From Alcanivorax sp. (GTDB lineage Bacteria > Pseudomonadota > Gammaproteobacteria > Pseudomonadales > Alcanivoracaceae): DNA of 64,000 bases. The translations under genes were made by a program, and so were the position numbers. The first letter of the stretch is position 1, and the number at the start of each line of letters is the position of its first letter. The notes beneath the pieces are model-generated. The model ran no database searches, was not told where the DNA came from, and saw only the letters and a program-made list of their open reading frames with translations. This document shows, in pieces, positions 43,403-53,307 of this stretch. The stretch spans positions 124,001 through 188,000 of the forward strand of contig CP051239.1 of NCBI GenBank assembly GCA_017794945.1, written 5' to 3'.

Positions 43403-44593
43403 ATGTCCGATATCAACCTCTCCGACCGCGTACAACGCATCAAGCCGTCCCCCACTCTGGCGATTACTTCCAAAGCAGCGGAATTACGGGCCCAGGGCAA
43501 GGACATCATTGGATTGGGTGCGGGCGAGCCGGACTTCGATACGCCGGATCATATCAAACAGGCCGCCATTGAGGCGATCAACGCCGGTAAAACCAAGTAT
43601 ACTCCGGTGGACGGCACTCCCGGCCTCAAGAAGGCCGTGATCGACAAGTTCAAGCGTGAAAACGGCCTGGACTACGAAGCCGGCCAGATCCTGGTCTCCA
43701 GCGGCGGCAAGCAGAGCTTCTTCAACATGGCGCTGGCGCTGCTCAACGACGGCGACGAGGCGATCATCCCGGCGCCCTACTGGGTCAGCTACCCGGACAT
43801 GGTGAAAGTGGCCGGCGGCGTCCCGGTGATCCTGGAAACCGACCTGGACAGCCGCTTCAAGATCACCCCGCAACAGCTGGAACAGGCGATCACGCCGAAA
43901 ACCCGCCTGTTCGTGATCAACAGCCCCTCCAACCCCTCCGGCATGGCCTACTCCAAGGAGGAACTGGCCGACCTGGGCGAGGTGCTGAAGAAGCACCCGG
44001 ACATCGTCATCGCCACCGACGACATGTACGAGCACATCCTGTGGACCGGCCAGCCGTTCGTGAACATCGTCAACGCCTGCCCGGAGCTGTACGACCGCAC
44101 CGTGGTGATGAACGGCGTCTCCAAGGCCTACTCCATGACCGGCTGGCGGATCGGCTACGCCGGCGGCCCGCAGAAGCTGATCGCGGCCATGAAGAAGGTG
44201 CAGAGCCAGAGCACCTCCAACCCGGCCTCGATCAGCCAGGCCGCCGCCGAAGCGGCGCTGTCCGGCGACCAGCAGTGCGTCAAGGACATGGTCAAAGCGT
44301 TCAAGGAACGCCACGACTATGTGGTGGACGCCCTCAACAAGCTGCCCGGCGTCACCTGCGCCCCCGGTGACGGCACCTTCTACGCCTTCCCGGACTTCTC
44401 CGGCGCCATCGCCGACATGGACGGCGTGGAAAGCTGCACCGACCTGGCCGCCCAGCTGCTGGAGACCGCCGAAGTGGCCCTGGTCCCCGGCTCCGCCTTC
44501 GGCGCCCCGGGCTGCCTGCGCCTGTCCTTCGCCGTGGGCATGGACACCCTGGTGGAAGCGATCCGCCGGATCGAGAAAGCACTGAGCAAATAA
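43403..44593 (+). CDS. Aspartate aminotransferase (class I, Ib subgroup)
   Basis: A 396-residue pyridoxal-phosphate aminotransferase, most like bacterial Ib aspartate aminotransferases that interconvert aspartate/2-oxoglutarate and oxaloacetate/glutamate. Motifs: [18 protein letters not shown] near the N terminus, [26 protein letters not shown], and the PLP-binding lysine in [15 protein letters not shown] (about residue 234). GAGGAG sits 6-9 bases before the ATG. Substrate range cannot be read from sequence; some Ib members also accept prephenate. Confidence 0.9.
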   Translation: MSDINLSDRVQRIKPSPTLAITSKAAELRAQGKDIIGLGAGEPDFDTPDHIKQAAIEAINAGKTKYTPVDGTPGLKKAVIDKFKRENGLDYEAGQILVSSGGKQSFFNMALALLNDGDEAIIPAPYWVSYPDMVKVAGGVPVILETDLDSRFKITPQQLEQAITPKTRLFVINSPSNPSGMAYSKEELADLGEVLKKHPDIVIATDDMYEHILWTGQPFVNIVNACPELYDRTVVMNGVSKAYSMTGWRIGYAGGPQKLIAAMKKVQSQSTSNPASISQAAAEAALSGDQQCVKDMVKAFKERHDYVVDALNKLPGVTCAPGDGTFYAFPDFSGAIADMDGVESCTDLAAQLLETAEVALVPGSAFGAPGCLRLSFAVGMDTLVEAIRRIEKALSK

Positions 44594-44661
44594 GCAGCAA
44601 ACAGGCCCCGGGGAGGTTGACGCCCCCCGGGACCGACACTAAGATACGCGCCTTAAGTTAT

Positions 44662-44737
44662 TCCGCCTTAGCTCAGTTGGTAGAGCAGCTGACTGTTAAT
44701 CAGCATGTCGCTGGTTCGAGCCCAGCAGGCGGAGCCA
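44662..44737 (+). tRNA. tRNA-Asn (GUU)
   Basis: A complete 76-base cloverleaf with encoded CCA. Acceptor stem TCCGCCT pairs with AGGCGGA. D arm GCTC...GAGC, anticodon stem GCTGA/TCAGC with loop CTGTTAA giving anticodon GTT, and T arm GCTGG-TTCGAGC-CCAGC. Discriminator base G. It stands alone and is followed at once by a terminator. Confidence 0.97.
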
Positions 44738-44742
44738 AACAG

Positions 44743-44777
44743 AAAAAGGGCCTACCCATCGGGTAGGCCCTTTTTTG
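44743..44777 (+). terminator. Rho-independent terminator after tRNA-Asn
   Basis: A perfect 9-bp stem GGGCCTACC(C)/(G)GGTAGGCCC with an ATC loop, preceded by A5 and followed by T6. The A tract on the other side would also permit leftward termination. Confidence 0.95.
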
Positions 44778-44802
44778 TTTGGCCCATGCCTGTTAAAAGT
44801 TC

Positions 44803-44836
44803 GTAGGTCGGGTTAGGCCAAAGGCCGTAACCCGAC
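44803..44836. repeat. Family A REP, single copy
   Basis: GTAGGTCGGGTTAGGCC-AAA-GGCCGTAACCCGAC, an intact family A unit in plus orientation, 26 bases after the tRNA terminator and about 100 bases before galE. It is a good reference copy for the family consensus. Confidence 0.8.
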
Positions 44837-44939
44837 ACCCCTTTTCACCACCACCAACCGCACCCCCTTCCAACACCTACCCGAACCACGCCCAGTGCGC
44901 CTACAATGGCCCTAAATTTGAAGGCGCAAAGGACACGCA

Positions 44940-45956
44940 ATGGATACGGTTCTGGTTACCGGCGGCGCCGGTTACATCGGCTCGCACACGGTGTTGCTGC
45001 TGCTGGAAGCGGGGCGCCGGGTGCTGGTGCTCGACAACCTCAGCAACAGCAGCCAGGAATCCCTTAAGCGAGTAGCGGACATCACCGGTCAACCGCCCGA
45101 TTTCGTGGAAGGCGACATTCGCGACAGCGCGCTGCTGGATTCGCTGTTCCAGGAGCACCGCATCGGCTCGGTGATCCACTTCGCCGGCCTCAAGGCGGTG
45201 GGCGAATCGGTGGCCCAGCCGCTGCGCTACTACGACTGCAACGTCACCGGCTCGCTGCGCCTGCTGGAAGCCATGGACCGGGCCGGGGTACGTAACCTGG
45301 TGTTCAGCTCCTCGGCCACGGTGTACGGCGACCCGGCGTCGGTGCCGATCCGCGAGGATTTTCCGCTCAGCGCCACCAACCCCTACGGCGCCACCAAGCT
45401 GCACATCGAGGACATGCTGCGCGATCTGCACCGCGCCGACCCGCGCTGGTCGCTGGCGCTGCTGCGCTATTTCAACCCGGTGGGCGCCCACGAAAGCGGC
45501 CGCATCGGCGAAGACCCCAACGGTGAGCCCAACAACCTGATGCCCTACGTGGCCCAGGTGGCGGTGGGCAAACGCGAGCAACTGCGGGTGTTCGGCGACG
45601 ACTACGACACCCCGGACGGCACCGGGGTGCGCGACTACATCCACGTCATGGATCTGGCGGAAGGGCATCTGGCCGCGCTGGACGCCCTGGCCCGGGACGG
45701 CGGCCTGATCACCACCAACCTGGGCACCGGGCGCGGTTACAGCGTGCTGGAAATGGTGCGCGCCTTCGCCGCCGCCTCCGGCCGTGAGGTGCGCTATCAG
45801 ATCGCCGAGCGGCGGCCCGGCGACGTGGCGTCCTGCTACGCCGACCCGGCCCACGCCAAGAAGGTGCTGGGCTGGGAGGCCAAGCGCGGCATCGACACCA
45901 TGTGCGCCGACCACTGGCGCTGGCAAAGCGAAAACCCGAACGGCTATCGTGGCTGA
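44940..45956 (+). CDS. galE: UDP-glucose 4-epimerase GalE
   Basis: GalE interconverts UDP-glucose and UDP-galactose using bound NAD+. The 338-residue protein starts with the Rossmann motif [14 protein letters not shown] and has the catalytic S..SATVYG and YGATK (Tyr-x-x-x-Lys) motifs, plus [10 protein letters not shown] and [15 protein letters not shown]. Length matches E. coli GalE (338). AAGGA stands 8-12 bases upstream. It converges on the leftward cellulose/precursor cluster across the RAYT region. It would connect UDP-glucose from galU to galactose-containing surface sugars. Confidence 0.95.
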   Translation: MDTVLVTGGAGYIGSHTVLLLLEAGRRVLVLDNLSNSSQESLKRVADITGQPPDFVEGDIRDSALLDSLFQEHRIGSVIHFAGLKAVGESVAQPLRYYDCNVTGSLRLLEAMDRAGVRNLVFSSSATVYGDPASVPIREDFPLSATNPYGATKLHIEDMLRDLHRADPRWSLALLRYFNPVGAHESGRIGEDPNGEPNNLMPYVAQVAVGKREQLRVFGDDYDTPDGTGVRDYIHVMDLAEGHLAALDALARDGGLITTNLGTGRGYSVLEMVRAFAAASGREVRYQIAERRPGDVASCYADPAHAKKVLGWEAKRGIDTMCADHWRWQSENPNGYRG

Positions 45957-45992
45957 ATCAGCGGGTGTCGTCGCGTCGTCGCATAGTGAGGT

Positions 45993-46077
45993 GTCGGGTT
46001 ACGGCCTTCGGCCTAACCCGACCTAAGGGGGCCACGACCGTCAGGTCGTAGGTCGGATTAGCACAGCGTAATCCGAC
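45993..46077. repeat. Inverted pair of family A REPs upstream of the RAYT gene
   Basis: Copies at 45993-46025 (minus orientation, end changed to CTAA) and 46048-46077 (plus orientation, TCGGATTA variant), heads facing each other. They lie 114 bases before the start of the transposase-like gene; with 46741-46774 they bracket it. Confidence 0.8.
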
Positions 46078-46190
46078 AACCCTCGACCAAATCGCTCCAA
46101 TCCTACAATCATCCTCCTACTCGAATGACAGACCCTCCCCGCCATTCCCACCGATAATCTCCGCGATACACACTCTGACCGGAGTCCCCG

Positions 46191-46697
46191 ATGCACTATC
46201 GGCGCGCCCGCGTTCCCGGCGGCTGCTTTTTCTTTACGGTGGTTACCGCCGGTCGCCGGCCTCTATTCAACGACGGCGACAACGTTGCGCTCCTGCGCTG
46301 GGCGTTTCAAGCCGTACAAAGGCGCCATCCGTTTCAGATCGAGGCCATCGTGGTCCTGCCCGATCACCTGCACACCGTCTGGACATTGCCGAACGGAGAC
46401 GCGGACTTCCCTCGCCGCTGGCGGCTGATCAAGTCCGCCTTTACGCGCCACCTCGCGGCACCCGACCCCAACCCGTCACCCTGGCAACGGCGCTACTGGG
46501 AACACGTCATCAGGGACCACGGGGATTATCAGCGCCACATCAATTACATCCACTACAACCCGGTCAAACACGGCCTGGTGAAACGCCCGGTCGATTGGCC
46601 TTGGAGCAGTTTTCACCGCTACGTCTCCCGGGGCGTTCTTGACCGCGAATGGGGCGCCGGCGAGATCGTGATACCCCCGGGTGTTGGGAAGGAATAG
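46191..46697 (+). mobile_element. rayT: REP-associated tyrosine transposase (RAYT) gene
   Basis: A 168-residue Y1/HUH-type nuclease of the REP-associated tyrosine transposase class, single-copy genes thought to spread the REP palindromes around them. Motifs: an N-terminal YRRARVPGGCFFFTVVTAGRRPLF, the metal-binding His pair in VLPDHLHTVW, and NYIHYNPVKHGLV with the nucleophilic Tyr, then DWPWSSFHRYV and a WG-containing tail. All key residues are present, so it may be active. Family A REPs lie on both sides (45993-46077 and 46741-46774) and carry the GTAG 5' mark typical of RAYT substrates. It shows no terminal inverted repeats of its own, as expected for RAYTs. Confidence 0.9.
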
Positions 46698-46740
46698 CAC
46701 GGTGGGCACGACGTTGGTGCGGATTAATGGGTTGGGCGAT

Positions 46741-46835
46741 GTCGGGTTACGGCCTTCGGCCTAACCCGACCTACGGGCCTCTGGGATCCTGCCGGGAGCT
46801 GCGCTCCCTTTCGCGGGCGGGGCCCGCTCCTACAA
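46741..46835. repeat. Family A REP plus full family B element downstream of the RAYT gene
   Basis: A family A unit in minus orientation at 46741-46774 is followed at 46781-46835 by a full bipartite family B element: CTGGGATCCTGCC, a small hairpin GGGAGC-TGC-GCTCCC, then TTTCGCGGGCGGGGCCCGC with TCCTACAA. The final CTA of the B element is the stop codon (TAG, minus strand) of the truncated mutase gene. Confidence 0.8.
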
Positions 46836-47795
46836 GTCGGCGTGGGCGAAGAAGTCGGCGGCGGGGCCGGGGTGGCGGCTGAGCAGGCCGAGCAGGCGGG
46901 CGGCGGCCAGGGTGGCATCGCCGAAGCCGTAGCATTCCTCGCCGAAGAACAGCGGGCTGCCGGCGCCGCCGGCCTTGAGCAGCAGGTCCGGGTAGACCAG
47001 CTCGCCGTCGGGCAGCACCACGCCGAGGCGGTCGCCGTCGCCGTCGAACGCCAGGCCCAGGTCGGCGTTGGCGTCGCGCACCGTCACCCGCAGATCGTGC
47101 AAGGTGTCCGGGTCCGCCGGGTCCGGCGCGTGGTTGGGAAAGCGTCCGTCCACGTCCAGGAACAGCGGCACCACGTCGCAGCCCATCAGCATCAGCGCTT
47201 CGGGGGCGGCCACGGCGGCGGCGCCGTTGCCGCAGTCCACCACCACCTTCATCGGCCGGCTCAGCTCGTGGCGGCGCTGCATGGCGTTCAGGTAGGCGGG
47301 CAGCACATCGCGGCGCTCGTAGGCGCCGACACCGTCGCTGAAACGGCGCCCGCGCACGCGCTCACGCAGCGCCGCCAGCCCGGCGCCGCCCACGGCGGCA
47401 CCGCCGAGCACGAACTTGAAACCGTTGAAGTCGGCGGGATGGTGGCTGCCGGTGACCATCACCCCGGCGTTGCTGTCCGGGTAGTGGTGGGTGGCGAAAT
47501 AGAGCACCGGCGTGGGCACCAGGCCCAGATCGATGACATCGCAACCGCCGGCCCGCAGCCCTTCGGTGACCGCTTCGGCCAGGGCCGGCGACGACAGCCG
47601 GCCGTCGCGGCCCAGCATCACCCGCAGGGCGCCGTCGGCCCGTGCCTGGGCGCTCAGCGCGCGCCCGATCAGGCGGGCGCCCTCCAGGGTCAGGGTATCG
47701 CCGTAGCGGCCGCGCACGTCGTGGCGGCGGAACACCTGGTCCGGCAGGTCATAGGACGTCTCGTCCGGCACGGCCTCGGAAACCGCAATGCTCAT
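46830..47795 (-). pseudogene. Truncated phosphomannomutase/phosphoglucomutase paralogue
   Basis: A 321-residue relative of the neighbouring full-length mutase (47927-49306). Domains I-II and the start of III are well kept: phosphoserine loop VMVTGSHHPADFNGFK, metal loop DGDGDRLGVV. After YPDLLLK about 63 residues are missing relative to the neighbour, and the sugar-binding GEMSGH loop has become AGGAGSP. Sequence then continues in register (FFGEECYGFGD...) and ends at ADFFAHADL, so the whole domain IV (about 120 residues) is absent. The TAG stop lies in a family B REP. It is unlikely to be an active mutase. The ATG at 47795 is supported by AAAGGA. It could be a decaying duplicate or a retained regulatory fragment. 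Confidence 0.8.
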
Positions 47796-47926
47796 AATCG
47801 AATCCTTTCGCGATGGCGGAGACCCATTGTGCAATGGCCGCCGCTAAAGAACGGGAACCGCACCGCAAACCGGTTCGATTTTGCAATTTTCCGATGGAAG
47901 GCCCTGGCGGGCGTGTCAGTGGCGCC

Positions 47927-49306
47927 TTAACCGACGGCCTCGGTGGCCTCGCGGATGGCCGCTTCGAAACGGGCGCGGATGGCATCCAGCGCCTGCTCGT
48001 CACGGGCCTCGTAGCGGGTCACCAGCTTGGGCGAGGTGTTGGAAGCGCGACACAGGCCCCAGCCGTCCGCGTAGTCCATGCGGATGCCGTCCAGCACGGT
48101 GCGCGCGCCCTCGCCCCACTCCACTTCGTTTTGCAGGTACTCAACGATGCGGAATTTATTCTCCTCGGTGACCTCGATGGGGATCTCGGGGGTGGTGCAC
48201 AGCGCCGGGAAGCGCTCGAAAAACGCCTGGGCGTCCTGGTCCTGGCGGCCCAGCACGTCCAGCAGCCGCACCGCCGCCAGCAGGCCGTCGTCGAAGCCAT
48301 ACCAGTTCTCGCCGAAGAAGATATGGCCGCTCATCTCGCCGGCCAACAGTGCGCCGGTTTCCTTCATGCGCGCCTTGATCAGCGAGTGGCCGGTGCGCCA
48401 CATTTCCGGTTCGCCGCCGGCGGCGCGGATCACCTCGAACAGGGCGCCGGTGCACTTCACGTCGAAGATCACCTTGGCGCCCGGGTGGCGCGCCACCATG
48501 TCCTCGGCCAGCGCCATCAGCAGAATGTCCGGGTAGATCACGGTGCCGTTGGGCAGCACCACGCCCAGCCGGTCGCCGTCGCCGTCGAAGGCCAGGCCCA
48601 GGTCGGCGCGCTCTTCCGCCACCACCCGCATCAGGTCGCGCAGGTTCTCCGGGTCGCCCGGGTCCGGGTGATGGTTGGGGAAGGTGCCGTCCACCTCGTC
48701 GAACAGCGGCACCACCTCGTAGCCGATCTCGCGCAGCGCGCGCGGCGCGATCACGCCGGACACGCCGTTGCCGCAATCCACCACCACCTTGAGCGGGCGC
48801 GGCGCGCGGTGCCGTTCCAGCAGCGCCTCCAGATAAGCCGGCAGCACGTCGCGCTGCTCGCGCCCGGCGGGGCGGTCGGCCTCGCTGAAATCCTGGTTCT
48901 GGATGCGTTGTTTGAGTGCCTGGATGGCGTCGCCGGACAGCGTAGTGCCGTTGATCACGATCTTGAAGCCGTTGTAGTCCGGCGGGTTATGGCTGCCGGT
49001 GACCATCACCCCGGAATTCACCCCCGGGTAATGCCAGGTGGCGAAATACAGCACCGGCGTGGGCACCATGCCCAGGTCCACCACCGCGCAGCCGCAGGCC
49101 CGCACGCCTTCCGCCAGGGCGTCCAGCAGGGCCGGGCCGGACAGGCGGCCGTCGCGAGCCAGCGCCAGGGTGTCGCCGCCCTGGCGGCGCACTTCCGAAC
49201 CGATGGCACGGCCGATCAGGCGCGCCGCCTCCAGGGTCAGGGTGTCCTCATAGATGCCGCGGATGTCGTAGGCGCGGAACAGGGAGTCGGAGAGTTGTGA
49301 GGCCAT
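47927..49306 (-). CDS. algC: Phosphomannomutase/phosphoglucomutase (AlgC type)
   Basis: A 459-residue alpha-D-phosphohexomutase of the bifunctional AlgC/PMM-PGM group, interconverting 6- and 1-phosphates of mannose and glucose. It has FRAYDIRGIYEDTL at the N terminus, phosphoserine loop VMVTGSHNPPDYNGFK, metal loop AFDGDGDRLGVV, sugar loop GEMSGHIFFGENW, and phosphate-binding RASNTSPKLVTRYEA in domain IV; all complete. In this cluster it would supply glucose-1-phosphate to GalU. The duplicate at 46830 follows 131 bases downstream. Confidence 0.93.
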   Translation of the reverse strand: MASQLSDSLFRAYDIRGIYEDTLTLEAARLIGRAIGSEVRRQGGDTLALARDGRLSGPALLDALAEGVRACGCAVVDLGMVPTPVLYFATWHYPGVNSGVMVTGSHNPPDYNGFKIVINGTTLSGDAIQALKQRIQNQDFSEADRPAGREQRDVLPAYLEALLERHRAPRPLKVVVDCGNGVSGVIAPRALREIGYEVVPLFDEVDGTFPNHHPDPGDPENLRDLMRVVAEERADLGLAFDGDGDRLGVVLPNGTVIYPDILLMALAEDMVARHPGAKVIFDVKCTGALFEVIRAAGGEPEMWRTGHSLIKARMKETGALLAGEMSGHIFFGENWYGFDDGLLAAVRLLDVLGRQDQDAQAFFERFPALCTTPEIPIEVTEENKFRIVEYLQNEVEWGEGARTVLDGIRMDYADGWGLCRASNTSPKLVTRYEARDEQALDAIRARFEAAIREATEAVG

Positions 49307-49334
49307 GCTGTCGTCCTTTGCCGAAAACGTTGGT

Positions 49335-49424
49335 GTCGGATTACGGCCTTACGGCCTAATCCGACGTACGGGTGGCCGATATAGCCGACGTAGGTCGGGT
49401 TAGGCCGCCAGGCCGTAACCCGAC
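49335..49424. repeat. Inverted pair of family A REPs between pgi and algC
   Basis: Copies at 49335-49368 (minus orientation, TCGGATTA variant, ends GTAC) and 49390-49424 (plus orientation, starts GTAG). They begin 3 bases after the pgi stop, inside the leftward gene cluster, and could attenuate or stabilise the polycistronic RNA at this point. Confidence 0.75.
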
Positions 49425-49427
49425 GGG

Positions 49428-51059
49428 TCAGGTGCGGGCGCGGCGCACCAGGCCTTGCGTGGAGGCGTCCAGGTCGTCCAGGCCGTCGCCGGTTTCCAGC
49501 ACCGGCACCATGTCGCGGGCGATCACCTTGCCCATCTCCACGCCCCACTGGTCGAACGGATTGATGCCCCACAGCACCGATTCCACGAACACCTTGTGCT
49601 CGTAGAGCGCCACGAGGCTGCCCAGCCGGCGCGGCGACAGCTCGTCCAGCATCAGGGTGGTGCTGGGCTGGTTGCCCCGGTACTGCTTGAACGCGGGCTG
49701 GTCGTGCTGGTCGTCGGGCAGCGCCCGGCCGCCCAGCGCCAGCAGCCGCGACTGCGCCAGGCAGTTGGCCAGCGTCAGCCGGTGCTGGCGCGCCAGGCGC
49801 TGGTGCTCGCCGCCCTCCGCGTCGCCGTGGGGCGGCACATAGCGCCCGGCGACAATAAAGTCACAGGCCACCGGCTGAGTGCCCTGGTGCAGCAACTGGT
49901 AGAACGCATGCTGGGCGTTGGAGCCCACCTCGCCCCAGATCACCGGGCAGGTGTGGTAGTCCACCGGCGTGCCGTCGCGGGTCACCGACTTCCCGTTGGA
50001 CTCCATCTCCAGCTGTTCCAGGTAGGACGGGAAATGCTTGAGCCGACCGTCGTAGGGCAGCACCGCGCGGGCGGTGATATCCAGAAAGTTAATGTTCCAG
50101 ACATCCACCAGGCCGAGAATCACCGGCAGGTTGTTGGCCAGCGGCGCCTCGCGGAAATGCGTGTCCATTTCCCGGGCGCCTTCCAGCAGCTCGTGGAAGC
50201 CCTCCATGCCCACGGTCAGCGCAATCGGCAGACCGATCGCCGACCACAGCGAAAAGCGGCCGCCCACCCATTCCCAGAACAGCAGCTGGTTGCAGGGGTG
50301 GATGCCCCACTCGCTCATTTTCTCCGGGTTGGCGGACACGCCCACGAAATGACAGCGCATCAGCGCCCGCTGCTGGTCGGGGAAGGCCCGCTCCAGCCAG
50401 GCACGGGCGGTTTCCGCGTTGGCCAGGGTGTCCAGGGTGGTGAAGGATTTCGACGACACCACCACCAGTGTGGTGGCCGGGTTGAGGTCATTGAGCAGCG
50501 GCGCGATCTGGCTGCCGTCCATGGACGACACGAAATGGAGCATGGGCCGGCGGCCGTGCTCCGGGCGGAAATCCCCCAGCGCGTAGGACGCCATCAGCGG
50601 CCCCAGGTCCGAGCCGCCCACGCCCACGTTGACCACATCGGTGATGGCGTCGCCGTGGCAGCCGCGCCACTGGCCGCGCAGAATCTGGTCGACGATCTCG
50701 CCCATGCGCGCCAGCTGGTCGTGCACCTCCGGGGCGGCGGCGGCCTGTTCGCGCAGGCGCCAGTGCAACGCCGGGCGCGCTTCGGTCCAGTTCACGTCGC
50801 TGCCCTGGAACAGGGCGCGGATCCAGCCCTCCAGGTCGCGGGCCCGGGCCAGTTCCCGCAGCAGATCCAGGGTCTCGCCGGTCAAGCGCTGCTTGCTGTA
50901 GTCCACCAGCAGGCCGCAGCATTCCCGGCTGAGCGTCTCGAAACGCCCGGCGTCGTCGGCGAACAGGTCCGCCAGATGCCAGTGGCGCGCCTTGCCGGCG
51001 TGGTCCGCCAGGGCCTGGCGCACCGGCCGCTCCGCGGCGCTGAAGTGGTCGGGCAACAT
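49428..51059 (-). CDS. pgi: Glucose-6-phosphate isomerase
   Basis: Pgi interconverts glucose-6-phosphate and fructose-6-phosphate. The 543-residue protein has [16 protein letters not shown], the phosphate-binding [27 protein letters not shown], the signature [21 protein letters not shown], and [13 protein letters not shown] with the catalytic Lys near the C terminus. The ATG at 51059 ([13 protein letters not shown]) with upstream AGAGGAA is chosen over a 36-codon extension that has no ribosome-binding site. In this cluster it links gluconeogenic fructose-6-phosphate to UDP-glucose supply, fitting an organism feeding on non-sugar carbon (inference). Confidence 0.95.
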   Translation of the reverse strand: MLPDHFSAAERPVRQALADHAGKARHWHLADLFADDAGRFETLSRECCGLLVDYSKQRLTGETLDLLRELARARDLEGWIRALFQGSDVNWTEARPALHWRLREQAAAAPEVHDQLARMGEIVDQILRGQWRGCHGDAITDVVNVGVGGSDLGPLMASYALGDFRPEHGRRPMLHFVSSMDGSQIAPLLNDLNPATTLVVVSSKSFTTLDTLANAETARAWLERAFPDQQRALMRCHFVGVSANPEKMSEWGIHPCNQLLFWEWVGGRFSLWSAIGLPIALTVGMEGFHELLEGAREMDTHFREAPLANNLPVILGLVDVWNINFLDITARAVLPYDGRLKHFPSYLEQLEMESNGKSVTRDGTPVDYHTCPVIWGEVGSNAQHAFYQLLHQGTQPVACDFIVAGRYVPPHGDAEGGEHQRLARQHRLTLANCLAQSRLLALGGRALPDDQHDQPAFKQYRGNQPSTTLMLDELSPRRLGSLVALYEHKVFVESVLWGINPFDQWGVEMGKVIARDMVPVLETGDGLDDLDASTQGLVRRART

Positions 51060-51093
51060 CCTGTCTTTCCTCTTCGTCTCGCGTGGTGGCGGG

Positions 51094-52374
51094 TCAGCCC
51101 CGGCCGATGCCGTGATACAACAAACCCTGGCCGCGCACGTAGTCGGGGTCGTAAATGTTACGCCCATCCAGGATCAGGGGCGTGCCCATGCTGTCGCGCA
51201 AACGCGACCAGTCCGGGCTCCAATACTGCTTCCATTCGGTGACCAGCATCAGCGCGTCCGCCTCCGCCGCCGCCTGGTAGGGGTCGTCATGCGGAATCAG
51301 GTCCGGGTGGCCACCGGCCCAGACGCTAAGCTCCGGCAGCGCCAGCGGGTCGTGCACGTGCACCTGCACGTCCTGGGCCCACAGCGCCTCGATCAGTTTC
51401 AGCGCCGGGCCGTTGTCCACCCGGTCGGAACCCGGCTTGAAGGCAGCGCCCCAGATCGCCACCCGGCGGCCGGCCACTTCGCCTTCGAAATGGCGCCAGA
51501 AGCGCCGGAACAGCACCTCCTTCTGGCGCTCATTGATCTCCATCACCTGTTCCAGCAGCTTGGCGCTCACCTCCTTGCTGCGCAGGGTGTCGGTGAGGCT
51601 CATCACGTCGCGGCTGAAACCGGAACCGCCGAACCCGCAGCCGGCGTACAGATAGGCCTCGCCGATGCGCGGGTCGGAACCGACGCCCTGGCGCACCGTG
51701 TCGATGTCCACGTCGAGCTGCTCCGCCAGCAGCGCCATATCGTTCATATAGCTGAGCCGGGTGGCGAGCATGCCGCTGATCGCCAGCTTGGTGAATTCCG
51801 CCTCGCGCAGCCCCATCACGCGGATCACATCGCGGCGCCGGTTGAACGGGCGCAGAATCTCGCGCATCAGGGTTTCCGCCTGGGGGTCGTCGCAGCCCAG
51901 CAAAATATGGTGCGGGCGCAGGAAGCTGTCGATGGCCACGCCTTCCTGCAGGGTTTCCGGCAGCGCCACCACCCGCGCCGGGCTGCGCGCCTCGGCGAGC
52001 CGCCCCTGCAGGGCCTCGCTGGTGCCCACCGGGAATACGCTCTGGTTGACCAGCAGCCCGCAGGCCCCGGAGCCGGCCAACCAATCGGCGATCTCCCCGG
52101 CCAGCGCCTGGGCGCCCGGCTGCAGCGCCAGGAACACCGCCGGCGCCGCCGGCGCGCCGTTCAACGTCATCGGCTCGCAGCGCAGCCGCCCGGCGGCGCG
52201 CTGCTCACCGAGCAACTCGCCGAGCCCCGGCTCACGGTACGGCACCCGATCCTCGTTGACCGCGTCCAGCACCCGGCCCTCCGGCACGAACCAGCACACC
52301 TCATGGCCGCTCTGCGCCAAGGCGGCGGCGGTCACCGAGGCGCAGAGGGTGTCGCCGAAGACATCGATTCGCAT
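51094..52374 (-). CDS. UDP-glucose dehydrogenase homologue lacking the catalytic cysteine
   Basis: A 426-residue member of the UDP-glucose/GDP-mannose dehydrogenase family, recognisable from [22 protein letters not shown] (Glu 140 and 144 kept), [17 protein letters not shown], and [19 protein letters not shown]. Key positions are changed. The nucleophile in the family motif GYGGSCFPKD is Gly 252 ([10 protein letters not shown]), the usual Asn four residues after Lys 196 is Ser 200, and the N-terminal NAD motif GxGYVG reads GDTLCA. A Cys is present six residues earlier (Cys 246). The frame is open and intact, two bases after galU. It is probably not a normal dehydrogenase; it may bind nucleotide sugar or have another activity (inference). 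Confidence 0.85.
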   Translation of the reverse strand: MRIDVFGDTLCASVTAAALAQSGHEVCWFVPEGRVLDAVNEDRVPYREPGLGELLGEQRAAGRLRCEPMTLNGAPAAPAVFLALQPGAQALAGEIADWLAGSGACGLLVNQSVFPVGTSEALQGRLAEARSPARVVALPETLQEGVAIDSFLRPHHILLGCDDPQAETLMREILRPFNRRRDVIRVMGLREAEFTKLAISGMLATRLSYMNDMALLAEQLDVDIDTVRQGVGSDPRIGEAYLYAGCGFGGSGFSRDVMSLTDTLRSKEVSAKLLEQVMEINERQKEVLFRRFWRHFEGEVAGRRVAIWGAAFKPGSDRVDNGPALKLIEALWAQDVQVHVHDPLALPELSVWAGGHPDLIPHDDPYQAAAEADALMLVTEWKQYWSPDWSRLRDSMGTPLILDGRNIYDPDYVRGQGLLYHGIGRG

Positions 52375-52376
52375 GG

Positions 52377-53282
52377 CTACTTCCCGCCCCGATCCAACTT
52401 GGTGGGAGCGGGCCCCACAATATCCGCTTCAGCCAGAACTTCGGCGAGGGCCGGGTCCTTGGCGGCGTAGTGGAGGATCGCCTGGAGGTAGCCGGCCTTG
52501 CTGCCACAGTCAAAGGTGCGGCCGCGCATGGCGTAGGCTTCCACCGGCTGGCGGGCGATCAGGTCGGCGATGGCGTCGGTGAGCTGGATCTCGCCGCCGG
52601 CGCCCGGGGCGGTATCGGCGAGCAGGCCCATGATGCCCGCGGGCAGCACGTAGCGGCCCACCACCGACAGGTTGGAGGGCGCGTCCGCGGGCTTGGGCTT
52701 TTCCACCACCGCGCGCATCGGCGCGCTCGCCCCCGGCGCCGGCGACGGGCCGTCCAGCTCGGCGATGCCGTACTGGTCGACCCGGTCGTCGGGCACCGCC
52801 TCCACCATGATCTGGGCGGCGCCGGTCTCCTCGAAGCGATGCACCATGGCGGTCAGGTCGTCGGTGTCGTCCACCGCGTCCACCAGCACGTCGGGCAGGA
52901 TCACCACGAACGGCTCGTCACCCACCAGCTGGTGGGCGGCGTGCACCGCGTGGCCCAGCCCCAGCGGCGGCCCCTGGCGCACGCTCACCACCTGCACGCC
53001 GTCCGGCAGCGGGTGGCGCACCTGTTCCAGCAGCGCGGTCTTGCCCTTGGCTTCCAGTTGCGCTTCCAGCTCCGGGTGGCCGTCGAAATAGTTCTCCACC
53101 GCGCTCTTGCTGGCGTGGCTGACCAGAATGATTTCGGTCATGCCCGCGCGCACCGCTTCGTCCACCACATAGGCGATGGCCGGCCGGTCCACCACCGGCA
53201 GCATCTCCTTGGGAATCGACTTGGACGCCGGCAGCATGCGGGTGCCGAAGCCGGCCACGGGAATCACGGCTTTACGAATCAC
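52377..53282 (-). CDS. galU: UTP-glucose-1-phosphate uridylyltransferase GalU
   Basis: GalU makes UDP-glucose, the cellulose precursor, from glucose-1-phosphate and UTP. The 301-residue protein starts VIRKAVIPVAGFGTRMLPASKSIPKEMLP and has LGLGHAVHAA, VILPDVLVD, VEKPKP, GRYVLP and GGEIQLTDAI. The GTG at 53282 is chosen: AAGGAGG lies at 53294-53300, 11 bases upstream, and homologues begin at this residue. The last 20 or so codons read through a remnant of a family B REP (52402-52419), giving the unusual tail VGPAPTKLDRGGK. It is 25 bases after bcsZ. Confidence 0.93.
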   Translation of the reverse strand: MIRKAVIPVAGFGTRMLPASKSIPKEMLPVVDRPAIAYVVDEAVRAGMTEIILVSHASKSAVENYFDGHPELEAQLEAKGKTALLEQVRHPLPDGVQVVSVRQGPPLGLGHAVHAAHQLVGDEPFVVILPDVLVDAVDDTDDLTAMVHRFEETGAAQIMVEAVPDDRVDQYGIAELDGPSPAPGASAPMRAVVEKPKPADAPSNLSVVGRYVLPAGIMGLLADTAPGAGGEIQLTDAIADLIARQPVEAYAMRGRTFDCGSKAGYLQAILHYAAKDPALAEVLAEADIVGPAPTKLDRGGK

Positions 53283-53307
53283 GGGGTTTCTTACCTCCTT
53301 GTAGGGC

